Part shown: positions 49,701 through 58,654 of the stretch, in pieces | Numbering within the stretch: position 1 is the stretch's first letter | How the letters are laid out: every line of letters starts with the position of its first letter | Assembly: GCA_041687495.1 (NCBI GenBank) | Contig: JAWLBR010000002.1 | Coordinates: forward strand, 16,911-80,910 | DNA length: 64,000 nt | From: JAWLBR01 sp041687495 | Lineage (GTDB): Bacteria > Bacillota > Limnochordia > DTU087 > JAAYGB01 | Direction: 5' to 3' | Translations under genes and position numbers: made by a program | Notes under the pieces: generated by a model | What the model was told of the DNA's origin: nothing | What the model saw: the letters and a program-made list of their open reading frames with translations, nothing else | The model's database searches: none

Positions 49701-50873
49701 ATGCTAACATTGCTGCTAATCATCATTTATATAGCGTTTATCAGTCTGGGTCTGCCCGATTCGCTCTTGGGAACAGCTTGGCCTGCTGCGTACAGAGATT
49801 TCGCCGTCCCCATTTCGTGGGCAGGGCTCTTGTCTGCAACCGTGTCGGCTGGAACCATCATTTCCAGTTTCTTTAGCAGCAGGGTCATCCAGAGATTTGG
49901 AACTGGAGTTACCACAGCGGTGAGCGTGTCCATGACCGCTGTGGCTCTTCTAGGTATTTCCCGTTCGACAAGCTTTGGTGTCATGCTTTTGTTTGCGATA
50001 CCCCTGGGGTTGGGGGCGGGTAGTGTTGACGCTGCTTTGAACAATTTCGTCGCGCTTTACTATAGGGCAAAACATATGAGCTGGCTTCACTGTTTCTGGG
50101 GAATAGGAGCCAGCGCTGGCCCGGTCATTATGTCGTTTTACCTCGTTCAAAGCACCTGGAAGTCAGGATACTCTACCATTGGATGGATTCAGGTAGCACT
50201 GGTAGTCATTTTGATTGCCTCCTTGCCGATCTGGCGACGCTTTTCCTCCAAGGCTGAAGACGTGAGCGCCGGCAGAGTACTCAAGGCAAAAGAGCTTCTG
50301 GCAGTCAGTGGGGCAAGACCCATTCTTGTTGCGTTTTTCTGCTACTGCGCGATTGAGTCTACGGCGGGGCTGTGGGGAAGCAGTTTCCTTGTGCTTGCCA
50401 AAGGAGTTTCAGCTCAAGTAGCTGCTTCCTGGATTTCTCTGTACTATTTCGGGATTACCTTCGGCAGATTTGTTTCGGGATTTCTCACTATGCGCATTAC
50501 GAATAAAGACCTAATCCGTATTGGTCAGGGGCTCATCGTGCTGGGCGTTTTACTGCTGCTGATCCCGGGGTCTAATGCTGCTCTATGGAGTGGCTTTTTC
50601 ATCATCGGCTTTGGGTGCGCTCCAATCTTTCCCTCGTTGCTTCATGATACGCCTGAGAACTTTGGGAAGGAGCTGTCACAGTCCATTATGGGGATCCAGA
50701 TGGCCTGCGCTTATACAGGGGCGACCGTAATGCCCCCGCTATTCGGGTTGATCGGTGAACGCACGACCATGAGCTTGCTGCCAGTGTACCTGATGGCGCT
50801 TGCTGTCCTAATGGTTGTCATGGTTGAGCGTCTTAACAAAGTCAAGACGTTGCAGGTTGCCGGTGCCAGATAG
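49701..50873 (+). CDS. Major facilitator superfamily transporter
   Basis: 390 aa, twelve helices, MFS_1 type. LGLPDSLLGTAWPAAYRDFA at the start, the A-motif-like RVIQRFGTGV loop, HCFWGIGASAGPVIMSFYLV and GFGCAPIFPSLLHDTPENFG. The last motif is seen in FucP/sugar-like MFS proteins, so uptake of a sugar or small organic compound is possible. ATG after GAAGGGAG. Monocistronic; a hairpin AGGGGA/TCCCCT at 49613-49639 separates it from the pilin genes. Confidence 0.92.
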   Translation: MLTLLLIIIYIAFISLGLPDSLLGTAWPAAYRDFAVPISWAGLLSATVSAGTIISSFFSSRVIQRFGTGVTTAVSVSMTAVALLGISRSTSFGVMLLFAIPLGLGAGSVDAALNNFVALYYRAKHMSWLHCFWGIGASAGPVIMSFYLVQSTWKSGYSTIGWIQVALVVILIASLPIWRRFSSKAEDVSAGRVLKAKELLAVSGARPILVAFFCYCAIESTAGLWGSSFLVLAKGVSAQVAASWISLYYFGITFGRFVSGFLTMRITNKDLIRIGQGLIVLGVLLLLIPGSNAALWSGFFIIGFGCAPIFPSLLHDTPENFGKELSQSIMGIQMACAYTGATVMPPLFGLIGERTTMSLLPVYLMALAVLMVVMVERLNKVKTLQVAGAR

Positions 50874-51009
50874 CAATCCGCAGAGTGTTGGAGAACAATG
50901 CGGGAAACGAGAAAAGCTGGAGGATCACAAGTGTGACTAGAGGGCATCACCCACTCATTGCATAATATACTCTATCGACTGGAGTAGTTTGGAAAAAGGA
51001 GTGAGTGAA

Positions 51010-51558
51010 TTGATCTTCGCAGTTGGGCTGCTGGTAGTTTTAGGGATCTACGTAGGTACTGCTTACAACGGATTGGTTACCCTCCGGGAGCGGGTGAAAA
51101 ACGCATGGGCTCAAGTCGATGTTCAGTTGAAGCGTCGCTATGATCTGATCCCGAACTTGGTCAGTACAGTGAAGGGTTACGCCAAACACGAAAAAGAGAC
51201 CTTTGAGCGGATTACGCAGGCTCGTAGCCAGGCGATGAGTGCAGAAGGCCCAGGCCGGGCCGAGGCTGAAACCGAGCTTACCAGGTCAATTCGGAGTCTT
51301 TTTGCTGTGGCGGAGAATTATCCTGAGCTGAAAGCTGACGCCAACTTCCGCCATCTTCAAGAGGAGTTATCCCAGACCGAGTCCAAGATTGCCTATGCCC
51401 GGCAATTCTACAATGATACGGTGCAAAGATTCAACATACGGATTAAAGTGTTTCCGGTGGTGTTGTTTGCCGGCAGTTTTGGCTTTCGAGAAGAGTCGTT
51501 CTTTAACCTCGAGGGCTCACCTGACGAACGGGAGAACATCAACATATCCTTTGATTAG
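51010..51558 (+). CDS. lemA: LemA-family protein
   Basis: 182 aa. One N-terminal membrane helix (FAVGLLVVLGIYVGTAYNGL) and the LemA helical bundle: NAWAQVDVQLKRRYDLIPNL, ETFERITQARSQA, ARQFYNDTVQRFNIRIKVFP. TTG at 51010 is 8 bases after AAGGAG; a TTG at 50989 would place that site inside the gene. Adjacent to a DUF2207 gene, a frequent pairing in bacteria. Function unknown; an envelope stress or protein-quality role has been suggested for the pair. Confidence 0.94.
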   Translation: MIFAVGLLVVLGIYVGTAYNGLVTLRERVKNAWAQVDVQLKRRYDLIPNLVSTVKGYAKHEKETFERITQARSQAMSAEGPGRAEAETELTRSIRSLFAVAENYPELKADANFRHLQEELSQTESKIAYARQFYNDTVQRFNIRIKVFPVVLFAGSFGFREESFFNLEGSPDERENINISFD

Positions 51559-51569
51559 GAGTGAGGCAG

Positions 51570-53399
51570 TTGAAGGCTCTTAGGTGGTTGCTTGTTCTCC
51601 TTGGTGCAGTTTTCCTCATCTGGCCACTGGCGGTGACTGAAGCCAGGAGCTTTGAGTTTACCGACTTGACCATCGACGCGTGGGTTCAACCCGATGGGGC
51701 AGTTAGGATCGTTGAGAACCGAACGGCACAATTTGACGGCACTTTCCGGGGAATGTTTCAATGGATTGACACATCCAAGGACGTTGAGGTTCAGGATGTG
51801 GTGGTCGCAGAAAACGGAGCTCCGTATGAGCGGAACTATGGCACTGATCCAGGTCCGGCAGGGACTTTCTTTGTCCGCGAGGATCCGGACTCGATGTATG
51901 TGGACTGGAGTTTCGAGGCAGCTGACGAAAGCCGGACTTTCACCTTAAGCTACACCATCACAGACGCTGTTGTCGTCCACAATGATGTGGCTGAGCTCTA
52001 CATTCAGTTCGTCGGCGATGAGTGGGAAGCTTCTGTAAACCAAGTGCAAGTAACACTGCATCTACCTAATGGCGGGTCTGAGCAGCTCAGAGCGTGGGGG
52101 CACGGCCCATTGCAGGGCGAAGTTACCGTTGCCGGTCCAGCTACCGTGGTATGGAAGACCAGTCCTCTTCCCGCTGAGACCTTCTTAGAAGGTAGAGTGA
52201 CATTTCCTCCCGATTTGGTACCCGAAGCTAGGAGGCGATCGGGACAATCCGCCTTGACATCCATCTTGAGCGAAGAAGAGCAGTGGGCTAGCGAGGCTAA
52301 TAGAAAGCGAACTATGGCTAAAGCTGACCTAGCCGCAGGTATACTCGCAGTGGTGGCGGCAGCAGTTTTGGCCCTTTCGTGGCAGTTGCGTTGGGGCAGG
52401 GAGTATAGGCCGCAGTTCACCGGTGAGTACCAGCGGGAGCTGCCTCAGGACTACTCCCCTGCGGTCATGTCGATTTTGTACAGCTTTGGCACTACCGGTG
52501 CGAAAGACTTAAGTTCAACGCTGCTGGATTTGGCTCGCCGAGGGCTTGTTGCCATCGAAGCGGTCGAGGAGGGGAAGAGAAAACCCCGAAACGACTACCG
52601 TATCACCTACCGAAACCACGGTGATGCAGATAACTCGACCCTGCGTCCCCATGAACAGGAGCTTTTGCGTTTTCTTTTTCTCGATGTGGACAAGGAAGGC
52701 GATAACAGTCTTACCTTCCAGGAGATCCAGGCCTACGCTCGCCGTAAGCCCAATGACTTTGTACAGTTCTGGAAGGGTTGGCAGGAACTGGTTAAAGAAG
52801 AGGCTGCCGCATTCGATTTCTTTGACGAGACTACAGCCAAGAAGCGCAACCAGCAGGTGATTGTCGGGCTGATTGCCGTTGCCCTGTCAGTTGTGGCCTT
52901 TATCGCTCGGTGGTTGTTCGCTGGGGTGGGGCTCGTTATCGCCGCATTGATGCTGCTCATCGGTTCTGTCTGGCTGCGCCGCCGCAGCCAAAATGGCTGT
53001 ACTGAGTTCGCCCAGTGGAAGGCATTCCGCCGATTCCTCCTGCACTTTTCGGAGATGCAGCGCCACGAGGTCGGATCCTTGGTGATTTGGGAGCATTACC
53101 TGGTTTACGCTGTGTCCCTCGGGGTGGCAAAAGAGGCGCTTAAGCAGCTGCGCTTAGTTTTTCCGGACCTGCAACAAGACGGGCGCCGGTTTGGGTACGG
53201 CTGGTACCATTACGCTGCCCTCAGTCAAGCTGATGCCTTTGAGAGCAGCTTGTCTAGCCTAACCAGTTCCATCGAATCTAGCTTTCAGCAGGCCATTTCA
53301 GCGGCAGCTAGCAAGTCATCTTCTGGCAGCGGTTCAGGTGGTGGCTTCTCTGGCGGCGGTGGCGGTGGAGTCGGGGGTGGCGGTGGGGGTGTGCGTTAG
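51570..53399 (+). CDS. DUF2207 membrane protein with Gly-rich C-terminus
   Basis: 609 aa. Signal or anchor segment at about 5-24 (LRWLLVLLGAVFLIWPLAV), an extracytoplasmic DUF2207 beta domain (DAWVQPDGAVRIVENRTAQF, FRGMFQWIDTSKDVEV), a membrane helix near 250, a cytoplasmic winged-like part and a pair of helices near 435-475 (VIVGLIAVALSVVAFIARWL). It ends in a Ser/Gly-rich tail (GSGGGFSGGGGGGVGGGGGG). TTG at 51570 is 8 bases after GGAG. Two bases behind lemA stop, so the pair is translationally linked. Family role is not established. Confidence 0.92.
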   Translation: MKALRWLLVLLGAVFLIWPLAVTEARSFEFTDLTIDAWVQPDGAVRIVENRTAQFDGTFRGMFQWIDTSKDVEVQDVVVAENGAPYERNYGTDPGPAGTFFVREDPDSMYVDWSFEAADESRTFTLSYTITDAVVVHNDVAELYIQFVGDEWEASVNQVQVTLHLPNGGSEQLRAWGHGPLQGEVTVAGPATVVWKTSPLPAETFLEGRVTFPPDLVPEARRRSGQSALTSILSEEEQWASEANRKRTMAKADLAAGILAVVAAAVLALSWQLRWGREYRPQFTGEYQRELPQDYSPAVMSILYSFGTTGAKDLSSTLLDLARRGLVAIEAVEEGKRKPRNDYRITYRNHGDADNSTLRPHEQELLRFLFLDVDKEGDNSLTFQEIQAYARRKPNDFVQFWKGWQELVKEEAAAFDFFDETTAKKRNQQVIVGLIAVALSVVAFIARWLFAGVGLVIAALMLLIGSVWLRRRSQNGCTEFAQWKAFRRFLLHFSEMQRHEVGSLVIWEHYLVYAVSLGVAKEALKQLRLVFPDLQQDGRRFGYGWYHYAALSQADAFESSLSSLTSSIESSFQQAISAAASKSSSGSGSGGGFSGGGGGGVGGGGGGVR

Positions 53400-53522
53400 T
53401 GCACCCTTAGCTTCGGCAACTGCCACTCAAGGCGAACCACATCCGTACATTGGATTTCTAGATTGTTTGGGAAACGGGCACCTTAATTCCAGCAGATTAA
53501 CCAATGCTGGGAGTTGGGTGCC

Positions 53523-54998
53523 TTGGTCTTTCGTATCTCTGTTGTTGTAATGCTGGCATTTGTAACCTGGGGAATCGTCTCCCCAAACCACCTGGCGGAG
53601 ACTGCCAATAGCCTCTTGGGCGTTACCATCGAGAAATTCGGCTGGCTTTATCTGCTGTCATCGTTTTCCTTCCTGTTGTTTGCTTTGTATCTTGCCTTTG
53701 GCAAGTATGGGCATATCAAGCTCGGCGCAGATGACGATGAGCCCGATTATTCCAACTTGACTTGGTTTGGTATGCTCTTTAGTGCAGGAATGGGGATTGG
53801 CCTCGTGTTTTGGGGAGTAGCCGAACCGATGGTCCATTATGTGGATCCACCAATGGGAATTGAACCAGGAACCGCAGAAGCCAGTCTGATGGCTATGCGG
53901 TACGCTTTCTTCCATTGGGGTCTTCATCCGTGGGCGATCTACACTGTAATTGCCCTTGCCTTGGCGTACTTCAACTTTAGAAAAGGGTACAAAGGACTGA
54001 TTAGCCAGACCTTTCATCCCATCCTTCAGGATAGGGTCAACGGGCCCCTTGGCAAGGCCATAGACATCATTGCGATCATTGCCACAGCCTTTGGCGTAGC
54101 GACCAGCCTTGGGTTAGGGGCCTTGCAGATCAACGGCGGCCTGGCTTACGTTCTCGGGATTCCCAACGCCGCCATCGTGCAAGTGATAATCATCTCCATT
54201 GTCACTGTGCTGTACATGATCTCGGCCACAACTGGCCTAGACCGGGGGATTCGGATTCTCAGCAACACCAATGTGGCAGTAGCTGGATGCCTGCTCATGT
54301 TTGTCCTGTTTTTGGGTCCAACCTCTTTTCTGTTCGAGACCTTTACGGTAACGTTGGGTGGATATCTGCAGAACCTGGTGCAGATGAGTCTGAGGCTGAC
54401 TCCCTTTAGCCAAGGAACGTGGATAGGCGAATGGACCCTCTTTTACTGGGCATGGTGGATCGCTTGGGCTCCGTTTGTAGGGACGTTTATTGCCCGGGTT
54501 TCTCGCGGGCGGACTATCAGAGAGTTTGTCCTTGGAGTATTGGTAGTCCCAAGTGTGTTCAGTTTTGTTTGGTTCTCGGTGTTTGGTGGAACGGCGCTGA
54601 ATTTTGAGATCCTGCGGGGGATAGATATCGCCGGAGCAGTGGCAAAGGACATCACTTCTGCACTATTTGTGACGCTGGGCCAGTTACCTCTAGGGAGCGT
54701 AGTGTCTTTCATCGCCACAACCCTGATAGTCACCTTTTTTATCACCTCTGCAGATTCCGCAACTTTTGTCCTCGGAATGCTGTCTTCAGGCGGTGACTTG
54801 AACCCATCAAACGGCATTAAGCTTGTTTGGGGATTGCTGCAATCCTCGGTGGCCATCGTCCTGCTTTTGAGCGGTGGATTGGAGGGGCTGCAGACCATAG
54901 CAATAGTCAGCGCCCTTCCTTTCGCGCTGGTAATGATCGGGATGTGTTTTTCTGTTTACCAAGCTTTATCCGAGGAGAAAAGGAAAAAGAGGAAGTAA
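53523..54998 (+). CDS. BCCT-family betaine/carnitine/choline transporter
   Basis: 491 aa, twelve helices of the LeuT fold. The signature stretch WFGMLFSAGMGIGLVFWGVA holds the GMGIG motif at the unwound part of TM1', and the conserved aromatic region WAWWIAWAPFVGTFIARVSR covers TM8 and the following loop. GMGIG (rather than GMGIA/L variants) is typical of Na+-coupled betaine carriers. N- and C-terminal tails are short, so osmosensing as in BetP is less likely. TTG at 53523 is 9 bases after GGGAG. Uptake of glycine betaine as osmolyte or methyl donor is likely. Confidence 0.93.
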   Translation: MVFRISVVVMLAFVTWGIVSPNHLAETANSLLGVTIEKFGWLYLLSSFSFLLFALYLAFGKYGHIKLGADDDEPDYSNLTWFGMLFSAGMGIGLVFWGVAEPMVHYVDPPMGIEPGTAEASLMAMRYAFFHWGLHPWAIYTVIALALAYFNFRKGYKGLISQTFHPILQDRVNGPLGKAIDIIAIIATAFGVATSLGLGALQINGGLAYVLGIPNAAIVQVIIISIVTVLYMISATTGLDRGIRILSNTNVAVAGCLLMFVLFLGPTSFLFETFTVTLGGYLQNLVQMSLRLTPFSQGTWIGEWTLFYWAWWIAWAPFVGTFIARVSRGRTIREFVLGVLVVPSVFSFVWFSVFGGTALNFEILRGIDIAGAVAKDITSALFVTLGQLPLGSVVSFIATTLIVTFFITSADSATFVLGMLSSGGDLNPSNGIKLVWGLLQSSVAIVLLLSGGLEGLQTIAIVSALPFALVMIGMCFSVYQALSEEKRKKRK

Positions 54999-55035
54999 CA
55001 ACCCCAAGTTGCCTGCCGGTGTGACGTTCCAGCAG

Positions 55036-56502
55036 TTAGTGGATCACGAAAACCCGTAGCCCAAGTCGACGCCAGGTCACTGTAACCAGTGCCGAGACAA
55101 ACAGGAAGTCACCAAGGGCAAACAAAGCGCCTCCAGCCGCTCGGATGATGAGGTATGGTCGGAGTAGGGCGTGGGTATCCATGAAGCCCATGCCCGTTAC
55201 CCGCCACAAATAGGTCTGCAGGACTCCAGCGATGATCAGCATGGTGCTCATTAACAGCAGACCTGCGTTGAGGATCAGGAATCCGCTCCAGCTGCGGATG
55301 ATTTCGGATCTGGTCAATTCGGTCTGCTTAGTGAGAATGTACGTCGCGCCGGTAAGAACGAGCATACCGACGGCACCAAAAAGGGCTAGGTGAGCATGGG
55401 CGGAGGTCAAATACGTTCCGTGGGTATATCGGTTCCACTCGGGAATGGACATGATCAGTCCCAACATACCCGCTCCAGCCACGTGATAGACAATGCTTGA
55501 TCCACCTAGGGCGAGAACAAGGCGGTCAGCTTGACGCAGTTCCTGCCAGTTTGTAGGTATCCCCCGGTAACCCAGATAAGCCAAAACTAGTATCCCCAAC
55601 ATCTGGATAAAGCTAAAGACTCCACCGATCCACAGCCACTCCCCGGTCGAGCCTATCCAATAGTAATGGTGGCCTGTGGCGAAGACTCCCCCAATGATGG
55701 TAAGAACAATGTTTACAGCCAGTATTCGTTGAAGGCTGGTTCGCCGCTTAGGAGAGAAGATAAGGAGCAAGCCTACGAACGCGCTAATATCTAGCAGCTC
55801 TAAGCTCATTTCCTCTGTCATATGGACAACCCAAAACCGGACGACGTTCTCGATGCTGGGGTGCACAAAACTAAATAGGTTCGGGACATACTGGGCGAGA
55901 ATGAAAAGGGCTCCGGTCAGCATGCCAGCGAGAACCAAACGGGAGTGGGAGGGCTTGGCCTTGGCGTAGGTGCGAGCAAGGTTGTAACAAAACAGCACCA
56001 GAGCGAGGATAATCCCAAGCTTCAGCATGGGAAGCGCCTCCAGGTACTCTCTCCCAGCCGTATATCCAAGTAGCAGTGCTGTGATGATGCTGCCAAAAGT
56101 AAGGGCGAAAACCCAAAACTGACCCAGAGCCAGCGTCCGACTGTGCAGATCCGTCTGGGCCTCCTGCACGAAGAAGTAGTAACCCATGCCCATACTTCCC
56201 AGCAGCGGCCAGTAGACGCTGAGGTTAAGGTGAATGGCACGCCCAACTTGGAACGAAATGGGACTGGGTAAGTCCGGAAACACCAGGTCTAGAGCCCCTA
56301 AGGTTGCGACCAGACCTTGTACGGCAAAGATTAACACAGCAGTAAAGCAGTAGGGGAGTGCTGCTTTCTGCGATGGGTATTCCTTAGGAGCGTTGTGTTC
56401 GGGAGACTGCCTTTGCCTGCGGCGAAACAAGTGTGGTAACGACCTATAGAGGATCGCCGGCAACGTAACCAGTATGTGTAGCCATCGACGCCTGGGCATT
56501 GC
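55036..56502 (-). CDS. norB: Nitric oxide reductase subunit B (cNOR type)
   Basis: About 488 aa, twelve helices, haem-copper oxidase superfamily. It reduces NO to N2O. Haem b and b3/FeB ligands are visible: RAIHLNLSVYW (low-spin haem His), VVHMTEEMSLEL (FeB His with Glu four residues later, the NOR hallmark), GHHYYW (the FeB His pair) and SAHAHLALFG (haem His pair). No Tyr-His cross-link residue of oxidases is apparent. The start is uncertain: ATG at 56502 or GTG at 56511, both after GGGAGGGAG. It overlaps or abuts norC. Third gene of a ccmF-norC-norB operon. NOR in Bacillota is usually of the single-subunit qNOR kind, so this form is notable. Confidence 0.9.
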   Translation of the reverse strand, partial: AMPRRRWLHILVTLPAILYRSLPHLFRRRQRQSPEHNAPKEYPSQKAALPYCFTAVLIFAVQGLVATLGALDLVFPDLPSPISFQVGRAIHLNLSVYWPLLGSMGMGYYFFVQEAQTDLHSRTLALGQFWVFALTFGSIITALLLGYTAGREYLEALPMLKLGIILALVLFCYNLARTYAKAKPSHSRLVLAGMLTGALFILAQYVPNLFSFVHPSIENVVRFWVVHMTEEMSLELLDISAFVGLLLIFSPKRRTSLQRILAVNIVLTIIGGVFATGHHYYWIGSTGEWLWIGGVFSFIQMLGILVLAYLGYRGIPTNWQELRQADRLVLALGGSSIVYHVAGAGMLGLIMSIPEWNRYTHGTYLTSAHAHLALFGAVGMLVLTGATYILTKQTELTRSEIIRSWSGFLILNAGLLLMSTMLIIAGVLQTYLWRVTGMGFMDTHALLRPYLIIRAAGGALFALGDFLFVSALVTVTWRRLGLRVFVIH

Positions 56503-56504
56503 GG

Positions 56505-56918
56505 TCACTCTCCCTCCCTGCTTGGTGGTAAGATGGGGGCTGGCGGCCAATCCAACAGCCTAATCTGAGAAACAGAGCGTAGATATTGGATCATCTCGGG
56601 AATTTCTTTGTCGGATAGTCCTAAATGCCGTTTCTTGTTGCTTGGACGCCTCATAGGAGGGTCACGGAAGAAATCGGCCAACCAGTTCTCCCCACGGACT
56701 GCAAAGGTTTTGGTGAGGTCAGGTGCGGCATACCCGCCGTTCCCAAATACGGCGTGGCACTCGATACACCCCTTACTTTCCCACACTTTCTTGCCAGCCG
56801 CTGCTTCAGTGCCAATTGTCTGCGGATCTATGTTTGTCGTGAAGTGGTAGATCAGGAGGGCAAATAGCAGAACACTGATCGACGACAACGCTAGAACATA
56901 GACTAATGGTCTTTTCAT
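56505..56918 (-). CDS. norC: Nitric oxide reductase subunit C, membrane-anchored cytochrome c
   Basis: 137 aa. One N-terminal membrane helix (VYVLALSSISVLLFALLIYH) and a cytochrome c domain with CIECH, preceded by GKKVWESKG and followed by FGNGGYAAPDLTKTFAVRGE as in NorC. The Met in DPPMRRPSNK is the likely axial ligand. It donates electrons to NorB. ATG overlaps the stop of ccmF by four bases, and its end abuts norB. Haem attachment needs a cytochrome c maturation system, for which the upstream ccmF is part. Confidence 0.93.
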   Translation of the reverse strand: MKRPLVYVLALSSISVLLFALLIYHFTTNIDPQTIGTEAAAGKKVWESKGCIECHAVFGNGGYAAPDLTKTFAVRGENWLADFFRDPPMRRPSNKKRHLGLSDKEIPEMIQYLRSVSQIRLLDWPPAPILPPSREGE

Positions 56919-58435
56919 TGGGGATTTTCCACCCCTTGACTTTCCTTACCATTCCCGCGGTGGATTGCCATCAGCATTCCGGTGAGCATGAGAAGGCCTC
57001 CTATTCCCCCCAAAGCCACCAGTGATTCTCTGAAGAAAGCAGGTTCAGACACCACCTGTGTCCCCACAGTCTCTAGAGAATCTTGGGGCAGCCAGCTTGA
57101 GCTGATCCCACCAAGGTAGACCCCTAGCAACAAAAGCGAAAGGCCTAGATGCACGAGCTTCGCCGCAAAAGCATGGTGGCGTGACAGCAGTGTGCTAATA
57201 CACAAGAGTACTACCCCAAGACCCAGGGGAGCCAGTCCGATGGTAAAGACCGCTTCCGGCAGGACCACTGTTTTTCCCAAAGGGAGCAGAAGCAGTGGAA
57301 GTGCTGTTCCACAAAATACCAACACTGCGGCCGAGGCTAGAAGCACAGTTGCGGACTGCAGTGTTGCTCCTGTGGGAGCAGCATTGGCTGGCTTGTGGCA
57401 GGGCGCTGGGTCTCTTGACCAGTTGACTCTCGCAGACGCCAGAAGAAACACCAAGGCAGAGGCGGCAGCAGCCAAGAGAAAGTAGCCAGCGGACGGATCG
57501 GTTAAGTGATTTCTTCCCAAGCGCAGCAGGCCACTCCGGGTCAAGTACGAGCTGAGGAGAAGCGAAAGAAAGACAAGGCACACGCAGAGTGCGGTCGTCC
57601 GGTGCAGTCTGTGGTTCAATCTGTCTCTGGCCAACAAGTGCACTGCGGCTCCAGCTAACAGCCAGATCAGCAGAGCTGAATTCTCGATTGGATCCCACCG
57701 CCAGTATCTCCCAGCAAAGTGTAGGTATGCCCAAGCACCCCCCAATAGGATGCTGACAGTCAGCAAGCTCCAACCGAGCAAGACCCACTGCCGCACGTGG
57801 GCCAAAAGTGCGATCTGGGCATCTGGCTCTTGCGCCCCCTTGGCAGCTATGCCGTATCCGACCAATAGGGCAAAGGCAGCACCAAAACATGCGTAGCCCA
57901 GAAATGTTGCCGGTGGATGGAGCAAGTTGAAGGGACTTTGCAGAGCTTGACTGATGCCAGTACCGAAGCCGGTCATGGAGCTTGTCCGTACTAGGAGCGG
58001 AGTTGCGTACCGAAGTATAGAGCTGAAAAGGGCCGTCTCTGCGGTTAAGACAAGGCCTGCGATCGCTCCTGTCCTCCGCAGCATACCAGGTACGCGAAAT
58101 ACAGCGAATACCGTGGTCAGGCTGGTGAAACACAGCCACAACAGCAGAGCACCTTCCCGTCCAGACCATAAGCTTGCGATCTTGTACAGCCATGGTAGGG
58201 TCGGACTGGAATACTTGGCTACATAGGCGAGGGTAATGTCATCGGTAACTAGGCCAAAGACCAAACGCGTGAAAACTCCGAGGACCAGGCAGAGATTGAG
58301 AATGATGCCCACCTTTGCCGCCAGGGGAAAGCTACCTTCCCCCCTACTTCGGTTTGGACTAACCCTCGCTGCGATTGCTGCAATGGTAAATAGGGACGTG
58401 ACCAAGATCAAGTCAAAGAGAACTTTGCTATGCAC
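56915..58435 (-). CDS. ccmF: CcmF/NrfE-like cytochrome c haem lyase subunit
   Basis: 506 aa, about twelve to fourteen helices. The WWD-like motif is WAYLHFAGRYWRWDPIENSA, and the preceding FNLLHPPATFLGYACFGAAF holds a His expected to bind haem. CcmF transfers haem to apocytochrome c in System I. It is shorter than proteobacterial CcmF (about 650 aa), lacking most of the C-terminal periplasmic part, similar to shortened versions in other phyla. The start at 58435 is ATG with a modest purine tract upstream. Cotranscribed with norC, suggesting a dedicated maturation role. Other ccm genes are not in the window. Confidence 0.9.
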   Translation of the reverse strand: MHSKVLFDLILVTSLFTIAAIAARVSPNRSRGEGSFPLAAKVGIILNLCLVLGVFTRLVFGLVTDDITLAYVAKYSSPTLPWLYKIASLWSGREGALLLWLCFTSLTTVFAVFRVPGMLRRTGAIAGLVLTAETALFSSILRYATPLLVRTSSMTGFGTGISQALQSPFNLLHPPATFLGYACFGAAFALLVGYGIAAKGAQEPDAQIALLAHVRQWVLLGWSLLTVSILLGGAWAYLHFAGRYWRWDPIENSALLIWLLAGAAVHLLARDRLNHRLHRTTALCVCLVFLSLLLSSYLTRSGLLRLGRNHLTDPSAGYFLLAAAASALVFLLASARVNWSRDPAPCHKPANAAPTGATLQSATVLLASAAVLVFCGTALPLLLLPLGKTVVLPEAVFTIGLAPLGLGVVLLCISTLLSRHHAFAAKLVHLGLSLLLLGVYLGGISSSWLPQDSLETVGTQVVSEPAFFRESLVALGGIGGLLMLTGMLMAIHRGNGKESQGVENPQ

Positions 58436-58654
58436 CTATTCCTCACCTCATCTACCAATTTTAGCCCCAGGGGTTACAGATATACATACAACGTTGGCCA
58501 TCAGTGGCGTGATCGAGCCAAAAATGTCACTGGCTTTGCGGCAGATGAATATTACTCGGCTACAGGCGGAAACGATAATGTCATTAACCGGAAACTCAAC
58601 TAATGTTTGTTGGAAAAAGAGAGAGCTTCCGAAACTAATGGGAGTGGTGCTGGG

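Noticed and set aside
55036..56502. cbb3-type cytochrome oxidase subunit I
   Set aside because: The Glu four residues after the FeB His, the lack of an oxidase-type Tyr and the NorC-like partner favour nitric oxide reductase.
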